From Flavimaribacter sp039888615 (GTDB taxonomy: Bacteria; Pseudomonadota; Alphaproteobacteria; Rhizobiales; Rhizobiaceae): DNA of 64,000 bases. The notes beneath the pieces are model-generated. The model was not told the origin of the DNA. It searched no databases and saw nothing but the letters and a program-made list of their open reading frames with translations. This document shows, in pieces, positions 27,570 to 37,285 of this stretch. Location: NCBI GenBank assembly GCA_039888615.1, contig JBDQQS010000018.1, one strand, 5' to 3'. Position numbers and translations under genes: made by a program. The stretch's first letter is position 1. Every line of letters starts with the position of its first letter.

Positions 27570-28307
27570 TCATATCATCGCCATGCCGCCATTGATGTGC
27601 AGCGTCTGCCCGGTGATGTAGCTTGCCTCATTCGACGCAAGGAACAGGACTCCAGCCGCCACTTCGGCGCCGTCGCCGATGCGCCTCATGGGAATTGCTC
27701 CCATGATCGCGTCTTTCTGTTTTTCATTCAGTTTGTCGGTCATCGCCGACTGGATGAACCCCGGCGCCACGCAATTGACGGTGATGTTGCGCGGAGCAAT
27801 TTCCTGCGCTAGCGACTTGGAAAAGCCGATCAGCCCCGCCTTTGACGCGCAATAATTGGCCTGGCCCGGATTGCCAGTCACGCCTACGACCGAAGTGATG
27901 TTGATGATCCGGCCGTGGCGACGGCGCATCATCGGATGCGTCAGTTCCCTGGTCAGCTGGAATACGGCGGTCAGGTTGACGCCGATGACGGTGTTCCAGT
28001 CTTCGTCTGACATGCGCACGAACAGGCCATCCCGCGTGACGCCTGCATTGTTGACGAGAATATCGACGCCCTCAAGCTGCTCTTCAGCCTTCTTGCCAAG
28101 AGCCTTCACTTCGTCTGCGCTTGAGAGATTGGCGGGAAACACATGCACATTGCCGCCGAGCTCCGAGGCAAGCGCGTCCAGCCTTTCGATCCGCGTACCA
28201 TGCAGCCCGACAATCGCGCCGGCCTTGTGAAGACTGCGGGCGATCTCCTCGCCAATACCGCCGGACGCCCCGGTCACAAGGGCCTTGCGGCCGCTCAGAT
28301 CAAACAT
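27570..28307 (-). CDS. fabG: 3-oxoacyl-[acyl-carrier-protein] reductase
   Basis: This 245-residue SDR reduces beta-ketoacyl-ACP with NADPH. It has the cofactor motif TGASGGIGEEIA, the NNAG motif (VNNAGVTRDGLF), catalytic Ser in ITSVVG, and YCASKAG with Tyr and Lys. The C-terminus GQTLHINGGMAMI is FabG-like. It starts 20 bases after the fabD stop, so they are cotranscribed. Confidence 0.97.
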   Translation of the reverse strand: MFDLSGRKALVTGASGGIGEEIARSLHKAGAIVGLHGTRIERLDALASELGGNVHVFPANLSSADEVKALGKKAEEQLEGVDILVNNAGVTRDGLFVRMSDEDWNTVIGVNLTAVFQLTRELTHPMMRRRHGRIINITSVVGVTGNPGQANYCASKAGLIGFSKSLAQEIAPRNITVNCVAPGFIQSAMTDKLNEKQKDAIMGAIPMRRIGDGAEVAAGVLFLASNEASYITGQTLHINGGMAMI

Positions 28308-28327
28308 GGATCAAACTCCAATTTCAT

Positions 28328-29263
28328 TTATTGATTTGCAAGTTCCGCAATGTCCTGCGGCGTGTTGACGGGCTTCGCCGTCATGTCCGGCGCAATGCGG
28401 CGCGCCAATCCGGTCAAAACTTTGCCGGCGCCGATCTCGAAAATTTCGGTTACGCCTTTAGCGTCCAGCCAGCCGACGCTTTCACGCCAACGCACCTGAC
28501 CAGTCACCTGTCTGAACAGCAGATCCGCGATTTCCGCCGGATCAGTCACTGGACCGGCCGCCACATTGGCGACGAGCGGGATGCAGGGCGCCTGAATGTC
28601 GACCTCGGCCAGCGCCGTCTTCATGGCGTCCGCAGCCGGCGCCATAAGGGCTGAGTGGAAGGGCGCGGATACCGGCAGCAGCCTTGCGCGCTTGGCGCCC
28701 ATCTCGCTCGCCTGTTGCGCCGCCGCCTCTATGTTGGCCTTCGAGCCGGATACGACAAGCTGGCCCGCTCCATTGTCATTGGCGATCTGGCAGACGCCAC
28801 CTGTGGAGTTATCGTTGCATATCGCATCGACCTGATCGCGTTCAAGACCTATGATTGCGGCCATCGCACCTTCGCCAACCGGCACTGCGGCCTGCATGGC
28901 CTCTCCGCGAATACGAAGAAGTCGCGCGGTGTCGGCAATCGAAAAAGCGCCTGCGGCGGCCAGAGCCGAATATTCGCCCAGCGAATGACCGGCGACATAG
29001 GCGACCTTTTCCTTCAGGACGAAACCTTCCGATTCCAGCGCGCGGACAATCGACAATGAGACCGCCATCAGCGCAGGCTGGGTGTTGGCAGTCAGCGTCA
29101 GATCTTCGTCAGGCCCTTCCCAGATGATAGTGGAGAGCTTCTGACCCAACGCGTCGTCGACCTCTTCGAAAACCGCCCGGGCTGCGGGAAAGGCGTCGGC
29201 CAGTTCCTTGCCCATGCCGACAACCTGGCTGCCCTGTCCGGGAAACGTAAATGCCCAACTCAT
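28328..29263 (-). CDS. fabD: Malonyl CoA-acyl carrier protein transacylase
   Basis: This 311-residue enzyme loads malonyl groups onto ACP. FTFPGQGSQVVGMGKELAD at the start, the nucleophile motif GHSLGEYSALAAAG (Ser about 93) and the later His in SAPFHSALM are all present. It heads the leftward fatty-acid cluster. The accessory island begins 86 bases upstream. Confidence 0.97.
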   Translation of the reverse strand: MSWAFTFPGQGSQVVGMGKELADAFPAARAVFEEVDDALGQKLSTIIWEGPDEDLTLTANTQPALMAVSLSIVRALESEGFVLKEKVAYVAGHSLGEYSALAAAGAFSIADTARLLRIRGEAMQAAVPVGEGAMAAIIGLERDQVDAICNDNSTGGVCQIANDNGAGQLVVSGSKANIEAAAQQASEMGAKRARLLPVSAPFHSALMAPAADAMKTALAEVDIQAPCIPLVANVAAGPVTDPAEIADLLFRQVTGQVRWRESVGWLDAKGVTEIFEIGAGKVLTGLARRIAPDMTAKPVNTPQDIAELANQ

Positions 29264-29349
29264 CCCAAATGCCTTTCATCGATGCCGCAGTGGGATCGCC
29301 TAACACCATCGAACGAAGGGCAAGTCAAGGGGCAGATCACCATCATAGG

Positions 29350-30678
29350 TCAGTAGGCCTGTGCGTATTTCTCGCATATTTCCGTGTTGGTCAGGCCGTT
29401 CATAATGTCGATCTCACATCGCTTGTGCGCGAGATAAACGTCGATAAAGGTTTCGCCGAATGCAGCTTTCGCCCAGTCGCTGGCTTCCAAACGGTCAAGA
29501 GCTGCGACAAGACTGGTCGGCAGTCGGGCGCATCCAGTATCCGCAAGCTGCTCCGGCGTCATATCGTTGGGGTCGCTCTCGGTGATTTCCGGCGTAGCCA
29601 TGCCTTCGTCGAGACCGTTCAGGCCGGCGTTCAGAAGCGCCGCCATAACCAGGTACGGGCTCGCTGCCGCGTCCGAGACGCGATACTCGAAATGGAACTT
29701 CCCCGCGACATCCTTCTCGTCCTGCGGCTTGAAAACCGGGCAAATGCGTACTGCCGCCTCGCGGTCACGATACCCGAAATTGTTGCAGGTCGGGCTCCAG
29801 CGATGCGGAGTCATGCGGATGTAGGAGGCAACGGCCGGCGCCGTCATGGACACGATTTCCGGCAGTCGCCGCACGACGCCGGCGATGAACGCGCCAGCCT
29901 TTTCGGATACCAAGTGAGGCTTGGTATTATCGAAATCAACCGGATTGCCGTCGACGTCGTGCAACGAGAAGTGCAGGTGTGCGCCGTTGCCGACGCCGTC
30001 CGGATCAAGGATTGGCGCAAAGCTCGCCCGCTCGCCAAGGCCATGCGCAACAGCGCGAGTCATTTCTCGCAACACCACGGCGTCGTCACAAGCGCCGATC
30101 GCGTCGTTGGGGCCGATCGTAACCTCGCATTGACCGGGACCGTATTCCGGCATGAAGGTGTCGAGTTTCAGACCGACTCGATCAAGGGTCACCATCAGCC
30201 TGTCCGGGAACTCGCCCATACGGCGAAAGGCGCGCAGCGCATAGCCGAGACCCGGCTGCGGTCGGCCGCCAGAGTAATGGAATTCGTGCTCGAACGCCGC
30301 CTTCAGAATAAGCCCGTGATCCTTTTCCAGCCGCTCGGCGGCGGCTTTTGCCTGTCCGCGCAGGCAGCATTCCCAGGGCTCGTCCTCCAGCGTCATTACG
30401 TCGCCGATCACAAAACACTCATTGACGCCGTATTCCGGGATCGCAAGGTCGATCATCGTCGAGTAGTCCGGCCGGATCAAGAGATCCCCCCGCGGACCCC
30501 AAGGGCTTGCGGCAATTGGGCCGAAAGAAGTAATCTGAACACAGGTTCCGGTCCAACCGACGCCGGTTTCCGTCCGTAGAACCTTCGCCCGCAACGGCAT
30601 CGCCTTGCCGCGCAATTGACCCGATATATCGCTGGCCACAACCATCATCAGATCGGTATTCTTGCGGTTGTCCGTCAT
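29350..30678 (-). CDS. Glutamine synthetase family protein (PuuA/IpuC-like), copy 1
   Basis: This 442-residue enzyme has the glutamine-synthetase catalytic fold. It is expected to join the gamma-carboxyl of glutamate to an amine using ATP. The metal-site glutamate segment AAFEHEFHYSG, the ATP/metal segment GNGAHLHFSLHD and the C-terminal EYRVSDAAASPYLVMAAL are visible. The N-terminal beta-grasp part is shortened and starts VVASDISGQLRGKAMP. It lacks the adenylylation context of housekeeping GlnA. It is the last gene of the island operon, 145 bases after the alcohol dehydrogenase. The likely role is gamma-glutamylation of an amine, as for PuuA or IpuC; the substrate is unknown. Confidence 0.82.
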   Translation of the reverse strand: MTDNRKNTDLMMVVASDISGQLRGKAMPLRAKVLRTETGVGWTGTCVQITSFGPIAASPWGPRGDLLIRPDYSTMIDLAIPEYGVNECFVIGDVMTLEDEPWECCLRGQAKAAAERLEKDHGLILKAAFEHEFHYSGGRPQPGLGYALRAFRRMGEFPDRLMVTLDRVGLKLDTFMPEYGPGQCEVTIGPNDAIGACDDAVVLREMTRAVAHGLGERASFAPILDPDGVGNGAHLHFSLHDVDGNPVDFDNTKPHLVSEKAGAFIAGVVRRLPEIVSMTAPAVASYIRMTPHRWSPTCNNFGYRDREAAVRICPVFKPQDEKDVAGKFHFEYRVSDAAASPYLVMAALLNAGLNGLDEGMATPEITESDPNDMTPEQLADTGCARLPTSLVAALDRLEASDWAKAAFGETFIDVYLAHKRCEIDIMNGLTNTEICEKYAQAY

Positions 30679-30823
30679 CGCTTCGTCCCTCGCCCTGGAT
30701 GAAATTTACGGTTGCAACCTTGTTCCAGATCAGAAGCTCTGAGTAAAGCAGCCGGTTGCAGCGGGAAGCACAATTCCCGCGGCAAACCGCCGCCTCAAAA
30801 GCAGACAGAACGAAAATTGGATG

Positions 30824-31969
30824 TCAGAGACAGTCCCGGTATAGCTGTGCGGTGTTTTCCCGAGTCATTTCGACCGGATTGCCGCCAGCCGTGGGGTCGA
30901 CGATCGCCATTTCAGTCAATTCGTCGATGCGATCTTCGGATACGCCCATCTCCGCCAGCCCGCTTGGAACCCCGAGTTTGGCGCGCAAGTCAACGACATA
31001 ATCATAAAAGCCGTCAAAACCGCCCTCTATGCCCAGATAGGCGGCGGCCCGCTCGATCCTGTCCTCGATGACCGCGCGATTGAACTGCATCACCGGAGGC
31101 ATGACGACGGCGTTGGTCATACCGTGGTGGGTATTGTAAACCGCGCCGACGGGATGAGACAACGCATGGATCGCGCCCAGCCCTTTCTGAAAGGCGACAG
31201 CGCCCATTGCAGCGGCGCTCATCATGTTGGCGCGGGCTTCCAGATTGTCGGGTTCTGCAAAAACGACTGGCAGGTTTTCCTTGACCAGCCGCATTCCTTC
31301 CAGCGCTATTCCCTGGCTCATCGGGTGATAAAAATTTGACGAATAGGCTTCCAGACAATGGGCGAATGCGTCCATGCCGGTACCGACGGTGATCGCCTGC
31401 GGCATGCCGCACGTCAGTTCCGGGTCGCAAAGCACCACGGACGGCAGCATCATCGGATGGAAAATGATCTTCTTCACATGGGTTTGGGAGTTCGTAAGAA
31501 CCCCTGCCCGCCCAACTTCCGAACCGGTGCCGGCGGTGGTGGGGACTGCGAGGTTCGGGGCGATCGCATCGGCGTCGGCGCGCGTCCACCAGTCGCCGAT
31601 GTCCTCCAGATCCCAGACCGGGATCGACTGACCGGCCATGAGAGCGATGCATTTGCCGAGATCGAGACCCGAGCCACCGCCGAATGCGACGACGCCATCG
31701 TGTCCGCCAGCCTTGTAGACTTCAATGCCAGCGGCGAGATTAACATCCGTGGGATTGGGATCGACGTCGGAGAATATGGCGCGTCCGAGACCCGCTTTCT
31801 CCAGAAGATCAAGCGCCTGGGCGGTGATCGGCAAGTTGGCCAGGCCACGGTCGGTCACCAGTAGCGGACGCTTAATTCCGGCCTCACCGCAAGCGTCGCC
31901 AAGTTCGGCGATACGTCCGGCGCCAAAGCGTATCGGATTGGGGTAGCTCCAGTTTGCAACCATTTTCAT
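30824..31969 (-). CDS. Iron-containing alcohol dehydrogenase
   Basis: This 381-residue group III dehydrogenase has the NAD site VAFGGGSGLDLGKCIAL (about residue 95). Metal-ligand segments are DAFAHCLEAYSSNFYHP and IHALSHPVGAVYNTHHGMTN. It should oxidise a primary alcohol to an aldehyde with NAD. It lies 3 bases after the aldehyde dehydrogenase stop, so the two products probably act in sequence on the same substrate. This replaces the FAD-dependent PuuB step of the E. coli putrescine pathway and is why an amino alcohol is suspected as the substrate. Confidence 0.9.
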   Translation of the reverse strand: MKMVANWSYPNPIRFGAGRIAELGDACGEAGIKRPLLVTDRGLANLPITAQALDLLEKAGLGRAIFSDVDPNPTDVNLAAGIEVYKAGGHDGVVAFGGGSGLDLGKCIALMAGQSIPVWDLEDIGDWWTRADADAIAPNLAVPTTAGTGSEVGRAGVLTNSQTHVKKIIFHPMMLPSVVLCDPELTCGMPQAITVGTGMDAFAHCLEAYSSNFYHPMSQGIALEGMRLVKENLPVVFAEPDNLEARANMMSAAAMGAVAFQKGLGAIHALSHPVGAVYNTHHGMTNAVVMPPVMQFNRAVIEDRIERAAAYLGIEGGFDGFYDYVVDLRAKLGVPSGLAEMGVSEDRIDELTEMAIVDPTAGGNPVEMTRENTAQLYRDCL

Positions 31970-31972
31970 CGT

Positions 31973-33352
31973 TCAGGCTTTCTTCAAATGATAGGATTTC
32001 AGGCGCGTCAGATTCTGGTATCCGATAACTGAAAGCGCGCCGCCTTTGCCAGTGTTCTTGCAGCCGGTCCAGCACAGACCGGGATCGAGATAGTCGGCGC
32101 GGTTCATGAAAACGGTGCCGGTTTCAATGCGAGCGCCAATCCGGGCGGCGCGTTCCGGATCACGCGTCCACAGCGACGCCGTCAGGCCGAATTCGCTGTC
32201 GTTCATCAGCGACACGGCCTCGTCGTCATCAGCGACCTTCATAATACCGACAACGGGTCCGAAGCTCTCTTCCCGCATAACGCGCATATCATGATTCACG
32301 TCGGCGAGTATCTGCGGCATGAGATAGGCGCCGCCATCCTGGGGGAAGAGTTGCGGGTCGATCAGCGCCCGGGCTCCGGCTTCAATCGCTTCGGCGGTCT
32401 GGGCGCGAACCTCATTGGCAAATCGCAACGTCGCCATCGGGCCGAGCGTCGTCGTCTCTTCGAGAGGGTTTCCCAATGTGTAGCCACTGACGATGGCGAC
32501 CGCCTTCTCAACGAAGGCGTCGAAAAGCGAGGCGACGACATAAATGCGCTCGATGCCGCAGCAGCATTGACCGGAATTGAACATGGCGCCGTCGATAAGC
32601 GTTTCTGCAGCCGCTTCGACGTCTGCGTCATCCATGACGTAGCCTGGATCCTTGCCGCCGAGTTCCAGACCAAGATTTGTGAAAGTCCCGGCCGCGGCGT
32701 GCTCTATGGCCCGACCGCCGCCAACCGATCCGGTGAAGTTCACGAACCCGAAGCTCTTTGCTGCGATCAGGCTTTCTGTTGTCTCATGATCCAGAAACAC
32801 GTTCTGAAATACGTCATCAGGCACGCCAGCCTCGGAGAAGGCTCTTGCCATTCGTTCGCCGACGAGAAGGGTCTGCGTGGAGTGTTTCAATAATACCGCA
32901 TTGCCCGCAATCAACGCCGGGGCAACCGTATTGATCGCCGTCATGTAAGGATAGTTCCACGGCGCAATGACCAGAACCACACCATGCGGCTCGCGAAGGA
33001 TACGGCGCTCAAAATTGTCGCTGTTTTCCACGACGATGGGTTGCAAAGCTTCCTCGGCGATGTCCGCCATGTAGCTTGCGCGTTCCTCGAAACCACGGAA
33101 CTCGCCGCCATAGCGCACCGGGCGTCCCATCATCCAGGCGAGCTCCGGGACGATTTCTTTATTCATCTCGCCGACGCGGGCGACGCCTGCGCGCACGAGC
33201 GCAATTCTCTCAGACAACGGTCTCGTAGCCCAGACCCTCTGCGCCTCGGTCGCCCTGTTCACGGCCTCTTTCGCCTCGGAGAGCGACAATACCGGCCGCT
33301 CGGCATAGACCGTTTCGTCGATCGGCGATACGCATTGTAGTGTCTTGGTCAT
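31973..33352 (-). CDS. NAD(P)-dependent aldehyde dehydrogenase
   Basis: This 459-residue aldehyde dehydrogenase shows the cofactor-binding APWNYPYMTAINTV, NFTGSVGGGRAIE, the general base in GLELGGKDPGYV and the catalytic cysteine in NSGQCCCGIERIYV (three Cys in a row). The C-terminal segment RADYLDPGLCWTGCKNTG contains further cysteines, as in succinate-semialdehyde-like members. It begins 1 base after the stop of the upstream glutamine-synthetase-like gene. Oxidation of a gamma-glutamyl-aminoaldehyde, as PuuC does, is the best inference. Confidence 0.9.
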   Translation of the reverse strand: MTKTLQCVSPIDETVYAERPVLSLSEAKEAVNRATEAQRVWATRPLSERIALVRAGVARVGEMNKEIVPELAWMMGRPVRYGGEFRGFEERASYMADIAEEALQPIVVENSDNFERRILREPHGVVLVIAPWNYPYMTAINTVAPALIAGNAVLLKHSTQTLLVGERMARAFSEAGVPDDVFQNVFLDHETTESLIAAKSFGFVNFTGSVGGGRAIEHAAAGTFTNLGLELGGKDPGYVMDDADVEAAAETLIDGAMFNSGQCCCGIERIYVVASLFDAFVEKAVAIVSGYTLGNPLEETTTLGPMATLRFANEVRAQTAEAIEAGARALIDPQLFPQDGGAYLMPQILADVNHDMRVMREESFGPVVGIMKVADDDEAVSLMNDSEFGLTASLWTRDPERAARIGARIETGTVFMNRADYLDPGLCWTGCKNTGKGGALSVIGYQNLTRLKSYHLKKA

Positions 33353-33353
33353 A

Positions 33354-34724
33354 TCAAGCTCTTTCGAAGCCGCGCGCGACTTCCCAGTCGGTAACCTTGC
33401 GGTCGTATTCTTCCTGTTCCCATTCGGCTGCGCGCACGTAATGGTCGATCACCGCATCGCCAAACGCCGTCCTCAACATGTCGGATTCGTCCAATGCTCG
33501 CATGGCGCTGCGCAGAGTGCGCGGCACGGACCGCGCCTTTTCAGACATATAGGCGTCGCCCTTGAACTCATCCTCGAGACTGCGCTTGTTCTCGACGCCG
33601 TCGAGGCCTGCGGCCAAGAGGGCTGACATGGCGAGATACGGATTGAGATCGGCCCCGCCGATGCGGCATTCGACGCGCACCGCCTTGCTGCTCTCGCCGC
33701 ATAACCGGAAACCGGCCGTCCGATTGTCTGTGCTCCAGATCGCCCTTGTCGGCGCGAAAGTGCCCTCGGCGAACCGCTTGTAGGAGTTGATATAGGGCGC
33801 CAGAAACCAGGTGATCGCCTCAGCGTTGTGTAAAAGGCCCGCCAGGTAGTTCTGCATCAACTCCGACATGCCGTAGGGACCGTCCGGATCGTAAAACAGC
33901 GCGGTCTCGCCGTCGTCGGACCAGAGCGACTGATGGATATGACAGGAATTGCCGGCGGATTGCGTATGCCACTTGGCCAGGAACGTCAGGGCCTTGCCCT
34001 TCGCCCAGGCGATTTCCTTGCTGCCGTTCTTTATGAAAACGTGCGAGTCGGCGATATCCAGCGCATCCGAATATCTGACGTTGATTTCTTCCTGGCCGGC
34101 GCACGCTTCGCCCTTGGTGCATTCGATCGCGATGCCTGCGCCGTAGAGGCCATTGCGTATCGACCGCATGACCTCCTCTTCCTTTGTGGTCTGGAAGACA
34201 GCGTAATCCTGGTTGTACTTGCCGATGGTGGTGAGGCTGCGATAGCCGCCTGCCTGCGCCTCCTCGAAGCTCTGGTCGAACAGGAACAACTCCAGTTCCG
34301 GCGCCATATAGGCCATCATGCCCATGTCCTTAAGACGCGCGACCTGCTTCTTCAGCAACGCGCGGGGCGCATGCGGTACTTCCTCATGCGTATGGTGATC
34401 CATGACGTCGCACAGCACATAGGCGGTCTTTTCGAGCCAGGGCGTGCGCCGCAGCGTCGTCATGTCCGGCGCCATTGTATAGTCGCCATAGCCGCGCTCC
34501 CAACTCGCAGAAGCGTATCCGCTGACGGTCTCCATCTCGAGATCCGTGGCCAGCAGATAGTTGCAGCTGTGGGTTTCCTTGAAGGCGTGCTTGACGAAGT
34601 TGTCAGCGTGGAACCGCTTGCCCATCAACCGGCCCTGCATGTCGACCTGCACGGCGACGACCGTGTCGATCTCACCGCTTGCGACCGCGTTTTCGAGCTC
34701 CTTGAAGCTAAGATTGCCGGGCAT
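33354..34724 (-). CDS. Glutamine synthetase family protein (PuuA/IpuC-like), copy 2
   Basis: This 456-residue protein of the same fold as the gene at 29350 is clearly divergent from it. It opens MPGNLSFKELENAVASGEIDTV and has the glutamate metal ligands in MAPELELFLFDQSFEEA. SAGNSCHIHQSLWS and ECRIGGADLNPYLAMSALLAAGLDG match PuuA-type gamma-glutamylpolyamine synthetases. It sits in the operon after the TRAP binding protein and abuts the aldehyde dehydrogenase. Two PuuA-like ligases in one operon suggest either different amines or mixed oligomers. Confidence 0.85.
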   Translation of the reverse strand: MPGNLSFKELENAVASGEIDTVVAVQVDMQGRLMGKRFHADNFVKHAFKETHSCNYLLATDLEMETVSGYASASWERGYGDYTMAPDMTTLRRTPWLEKTAYVLCDVMDHHTHEEVPHAPRALLKKQVARLKDMGMMAYMAPELELFLFDQSFEEAQAGGYRSLTTIGKYNQDYAVFQTTKEEEVMRSIRNGLYGAGIAIECTKGEACAGQEEINVRYSDALDIADSHVFIKNGSKEIAWAKGKALTFLAKWHTQSAGNSCHIHQSLWSDDGETALFYDPDGPYGMSELMQNYLAGLLHNAEAITWFLAPYINSYKRFAEGTFAPTRAIWSTDNRTAGFRLCGESSKAVRVECRIGGADLNPYLAMSALLAAGLDGVENKRSLEDEFKGDAYMSEKARSVPRTLRSAMRALDESDMLRTAFGDAVIDHYVRAAEWEQEEYDRKVTDWEVARGFERA

Positions 34725-34814
34725 GTGTTCAGCCTTCCGGATTTTGTTCTGTTATCAGTAAATTGCCGCCGGTTTCGCAGAAAACGATTCCGGCGGCAAC
34801 CGCTTTGTCAAATG

Positions 34815-35864
34815 CTAGCCGTAGCGGTAGGGCGGACCCGCCTTCTGCATGGTTTCGCGGTATCTCTTGAGGATCTCGACAACCTTCGCGTTACGCGGGC
34901 TCTCGGCCGCGATTTCGTCCCAGAATTTCAGGGCCTCATCTTCGACAGTGGTCCATTCCTCTTCCGGAATCGAGGTCAACTCAAGCTTGCCGCCGGTCGT
35001 GCGGTAATGCGCCTCACCCCACCAGTACCAATATTGGCGATGATAATGAGAACTGTTGATGCAAAGCATGTAAAGCGTCTGCAGGTTCTCCGGCAGTTCA
35101 TTCCAACGTTCCTCATTGACGAAATAGGAACCCGCCCAAGCGCCGGAAATGTTGTTGGTGAGGTAGTAGTTGGTCACATCGGCCCATCCGACCGTGTAGT
35201 CCTCGGTGATGCCCGACCAGGCAATGCCGTCAAGCTCGCCTGTCTGAACGGCGACCTCGATGTCTTCCCACGGCAGCGTCACCGGCACCACTCCGAAGCG
35301 CTGCAGGAAGCGGCCGGCAGTCGGGAATGTGAATACGCGTTTGCCCTTGAGGTCTTCCAGGCTCCTGATCGGATCGACAGTCGCGAAGTTGCACGGATCC
35401 CAGGCGCCGGCGCTGAGCCATTTCACGCCTTCGACTTCCGAGTAAGCCTCTTCCCAGATTTCCTTCAGCCCGTACTCGTTGAAGAGCACCGGCACATCAA
35501 GGCTGTATCGTGACGCGAACGGGAAATATCCGCCGAACACCGATACATCGACTGGCGCTGCGATGGAGTCGTCGTCGCTTTGCACGGCGTCTATCGTGCC
35601 GCGCTGCATGGCGCGAAACAGTTCACCCGTAGGGACAAGCTGGTCGGCGAAGTAGAGTTCGATTTCCATCTGGCCCGCGGCGGCCTTGTTGAACTGGTCG
35701 ATGGACGGCTTGATCACGTGTTGGGCAAGCGCCGGACCGGCGTAGGTCTGGAGCCGCCATTTGATGGGCGCCTGCGCCTTGACATGGGGGGAAGCGAGTG
35801 TGGCGCTGCCGGCGGCGGCCGTGAACAGGCCAGCTTTCTTCAGAAAATTACGTCTGTTGGTCAT
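34815..35864 (-). CDS. TRAP transporter substrate-binding protein (DctP type), Tat-exported
   Basis: This 349-residue periplasmic binding protein starts at ATG 35864 with GGGAG upstream; the open frame to 35993 is not coding. The N-terminus MTNRRNFLKKAGLFTA carries a twin-arginine motif, with cleavage likely after HVKAQA. The conserved ligand-binding arginine lies in FPTAGRFLQRFG (about residue 183), and WEDIEVAVQTGELDGIAW is typical of the TakP-like group. That Arg normally contacts a carboxylate, so the ligand may carry an acid group. It is followed 90 bases later by a PuuA-like gene. Confidence 0.9.
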   Translation of the reverse strand: MTNRRNFLKKAGLFTAAAGSATLASPHVKAQAPIKWRLQTYAGPALAQHVIKPSIDQFNKAAAGQMEIELYFADQLVPTGELFRAMQRGTIDAVQSDDDSIAAPVDVSVFGGYFPFASRYSLDVPVLFNEYGLKEIWEEAYSEVEGVKWLSAGAWDPCNFATVDPIRSLEDLKGKRVFTFPTAGRFLQRFGVVPVTLPWEDIEVAVQTGELDGIAWSGITEDYTVGWADVTNYYLTNNISGAWAGSYFVNEERWNELPENLQTLYMLCINSSHYHRQYWYWWGEAHYRTTGGKLELTSIPEEEWTTVEDEALKFWDEIAAESPRNAKVVEILKRYRETMQKAGPPYRYG

Positions 35865-35962
35865 GGATATTCTCCCGTTTCGAGATGCGCGGACCTTTCC
35901 GTCGCTCCTCTTGTTCAGTTGTTCCCTTCTGTCGTGTTCGGCGGCGCGATCTCCTTTTGCAA

Positions 35963-37285
35963 TTAGCGGGCATAGACGTGTTGCGGCAACCAAAGGGCGA
36001 TCTGCGGAAAGACCATGACGATCGCCAGCGCCAGCAGCATCACAAAAACAAAGGGCACGATGGACCGGTATATGTCGGTCAGCGAAATCTCCGCCGGCGC
36101 CATCGCCCGCATTAGGAACAGATTATAACCGAAGGGGGGCGTCATGTAGGCAATCTGGCTGGTAATCGTGTAAAGCACGCCGTACCAGATGAGATCGAAA
36201 CCGAGCGCATCGACCAGCGGAATGTAAAGCGGCGCGACGATCACAAGCATGGCCGTATCGTCGAGAAATGTTCCCATCAGCAGGAAGGAAAGCTGCATCA
36301 GGATGAGGATCTCCCAAGGGCCGAGACCGAGCTGCCCAACGAAAAAGCCCTCGATCGCGCGTACTGCGCCCAGACCGTCAAACACCGCGCCGAAACAAAG
36401 AGCCGCCAGGATAATCCACATGAACATGCAGCTCACACCCAGCGTCTTGCGCAGGGTTTCTTCCATGACATGCGCGGTCAGCCGTCGCTTCACGATGGCG
36501 GCGAGAGTCGCGGCGAGCGCTCCGACGGCGGAACTCTCGACGAGGCTCGTCACGCCCAACAGGAACAACCCGGTCATGCAGAAAAAAATCAGAATTGGCA
36601 GGATGCCGGCCCGCAGCAGCTTAAGCTTCTCGAGCATGGGAATGTCGCGTTCTTCTTCCGAGAGCGGTGGCCCCAGTTCCGGCTGAATGCGACAGCGAAT
36701 GACGATATAGACGATGAACAGACCAGCCATCATCAAGCCGGGAAAAACGCCTGCCAGCCACAACTGCCCGACCGGCTCTCGGGCGATCATGCCGTAAAGC
36801 ACGAGTACAACGCTCGGCGGCACGAGGATGCCGAGCGAGCTGCCAGCCTGTACGACCCCGGTGATCATGATCTTGTCGTAGCCACGACGCAGCAACTCCG
36901 GCAGGGCAATGGTCGCGCCGATCGCCATGCCGGCCACGCTCAGCCCGTTCATTGCGGAAATCGCCACCATCAGAACCACCGTGCCGATCGCAAGACCGCC
37001 GCTCAACGGTCCAAACCAGACATGGAACATCTTGTAGAGATCATCGGCGATGCCTGATTCCGAAAGCATATAGCCCATGTAAATGAAGAGCGGCAACGTC
37101 AGCAGCGGATACCACTTCATCAGCTTGACGCCGGCTGAAAAGGCGATCTCCGACCCGCCATCGCCCCAAAGCAGCAGCGAGGCGATCACCGCCACGGCGC
37201 CGATCGCCCCAAAGACGCGCTGGCCGGTGAGAAGCATCACCATCATGGACGCGAACATGAGGATGGCGATCATCTCGTAGCTCAT
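35963..37285 (-). CDS. TRAP transporter large permease (DctM type)
   Basis: This 440-residue membrane protein has about 12 hydrophobic segments and is the ion-coupled translocation subunit of the TRAP system. Segments such as LPLFIYMGYMLSESGIA, SLGILVPPSVVLVLYG and MGTFLDDTAMLVIVAP are family features. The ATG at 37285 overlaps the stop of the small permease (TGATG), so translation is coupled; an in-frame GTG at 37288 is an alternative. Confidence 0.93.
   Translation of the reverse strand: MSYEMIAILMFASMMVMLLTGQRVFGAIGAVAVIASLLLWGDGGSEIAFSAGVKLMKWYPLLTLPLFIYMGYMLSESGIADDLYKMFHVWFGPLSGGLAIGTVVLMVAISAMNGLSVAGMAIGATIALPELLRRGYDKIMITGVVQAGSSLGILVPPSVVLVLYGMIAREPVGQLWLAGVFPGLMMAGLFIVYIVIRCRIQPELGPPLSEEERDIPMLEKLKLLRAGILPILIFFCMTGLFLLGVTSLVESSAVGALAATLAAIVKRRLTAHVMEETLRKTLGVSCMFMWIILAALCFGAVFDGLGAVRAIEGFFVGQLGLGPWEILILMQLSFLLMGTFLDDTAMLVIVAPLYIPLVDALGFDLIWYGVLYTITSQIAYMTPPFGYNLFLMRAMAPAEISLTDIYRSIVPFVFVMLLALAIVMVFPQIALWLPQHVYAR

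Noticed and set aside
29251..30579. Plus-strand open frame of 442 codons
   Set aside because: Antisense to the glutamine-synthetase-like gene; no domain features and no plausible start signal.
33933..35513. Plus-strand open frame of 526 codons
   Set aside because: It lies antisense to the PuuA-like and DctP genes, whose protein families are clear. It has no ribosome site and no family-like sequence; it is a shadow of high-GC codon use.
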